DNA from: Anaerolineaceae bacterium
Lineage (GTDB): Bacteria; Chloroflexota; Anaerolineae; Anaerolineales; Anaerolineaceae
NCBI GenBank assembly: GCA_028714615.1
Contig: JAQTMA010000126.1
Span: 1-11,651, forward strand
Direction of reading: 5' to 3'
DNA length: 11,651 bases
The position numbers and the translations under genes are program-made. A model generated the notes under the pieces. The model did not search any database. It was not told the origin of the DNA and saw only the letters and a program-made list of their open reading frames with translations. Below are positions 11,305-11,651 of this stretch, one piece after another; positions within the stretch are counted from its first letter, which is position 1; each line of letters opens with the position of its first letter.

Positions 11305-11651
11305 TTAGGCCAGTTGACTGAGCGCTTCTAGCACTTCTTTGCTGTGCTCGGCGGGCTTGACCTGCTCGAACACCTTCGCCACCATCCCTTCTGGATCGAT
11401 CAGGAAGGTGGTGCGCATAACCCCCATATATTCACGCCCCATCATCTTCTTTAACCCCCAGACCCCATATAGCTCACAGACTTTATGATCCGGGTCAGCC
11501 AGCAGGGTAAATGGTAGGTAATACTTGTCCTTGAACTTGGTGTGGGATTTGACCGTATCCGGGCTGACACCCAAAACGACCACCCCTGCTTTTTGGTAGG
11601 CAGAGTAATCATCCCGGAAGTTACACGCTTCGGTCGTGCAACCCGGCGTAT
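11305..11651 (-). CDS. bcp: Thioredoxin-dependent peroxiredoxin of the Bcp/PrxQ type, N-terminus outside the window
   Basis: The minus-strand frame is open from the window edge (first full codon at 11649) to the TAA at 11307-11305, giving 114 residues, about three quarters of a PrxQ. It starts at TPGCTTEAC, where the first Cys is the peroxidatic residue and the second, five positions on, is the resolving Cys of the PrxQ type. [36 protein letters not shown] and [13 protein letters not shown] follow, all typical. The enzyme reduces hydrogen peroxide and organic hydroperoxides in the cytoplasm with electrons from thioredoxin. The upstream part and operon context lie beyond the window. Confidence 0.93.
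   Translation of the reverse strand, partial: TPGCTTEACNFRDDYSAYQKAGVVVLGVSPDTVKSHTKFKDKYYLPFTLLADPDHKVCELYGVWGLKKMMGREYMGVMRTTFLIDPEGMVAKVFEQVKPAEHSKEVLEALSQLA

Overview
The window looks like a chromosomal stretch from a Chloroflexota bacterium, probably of the Anaerolineae type. This is an inference from gene content and style, not a database match. The supporting points are a fused heme A synthase/heme O synthase, a NarX-like kinase and NarL-like regulator pair, an IscR-like Rrf2 protein, an RsfS with a CTG-type start, and GC-rich intergenic hairpins of the GTAGAGACGCCCC kind. Base composition is moderate, and most intergenic gaps end in strong hairpins without classical U-tracts.

Layout. 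Positions 1-873 (+) hold the tail of uppP (undecaprenyl-diphosphatase), overlapping by 8 bp a small phosphate-binding-like lipoprotein gene. Positions 874-1039 carry two copies of a palindromic repeat in opposite orientation. Positions 1040-2380 (-) encode a type I glutamine synthetase (glnA). Its promoter lies at 2731-2759, so the mRNA has a leader of about 340 nt. That leader contains an RNA that strongly resembles a glmS ribozyme (about 2702 to 2509 on the minus strand), then a palindrome, then a terminator-like hairpin with a U-rich tail directly in front of the glnA ribosome binding site. Positions 3098-3679 (+) encode the 2'-5' RNA ligase-like phosphodiesterase ThpR, and 3836-4180 (+) encode the ribosome silencing factor RsfS. 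A perfect 14-bp hairpin separates RsfS from the convergent heme A operon.

The heme A operon (7228 to 4267, minus strand) is a stand-alone degenerate receiver protein, then SURF1, then a CtaA-CtaB fusion. All three are joined by 4-bp start/stop overlaps. CtaB makes heme O, CtaA makes heme A, and SURF1 helps install it in cytochrome c oxidase. Upstream on the same strand, after a 17-bp hairpin, lies a kinase/response-regulator pair (9900 to 7412), also with a 4-bp overlap. Positions 10122-10595 (+) encode an Rrf2 regulator with a full set of Fe-S ligands. Positions 10737-11199 (+) are the wreck of an ECF sigma factor joined out of frame to a membrane-protein fragment. The window ends inside a peroxiredoxin of the Bcp/PrxQ type on the minus strand.

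The most notable item is the glmS-ribozyme-like RNA in front of glnA instead of glmS. GlmS uses glutamine to make glucosamine-6-phosphate (GlcN6P). An RNA sensing GlcN6P on the glutamine synthetase message would be end-product control placed one step upstream of the usual target.
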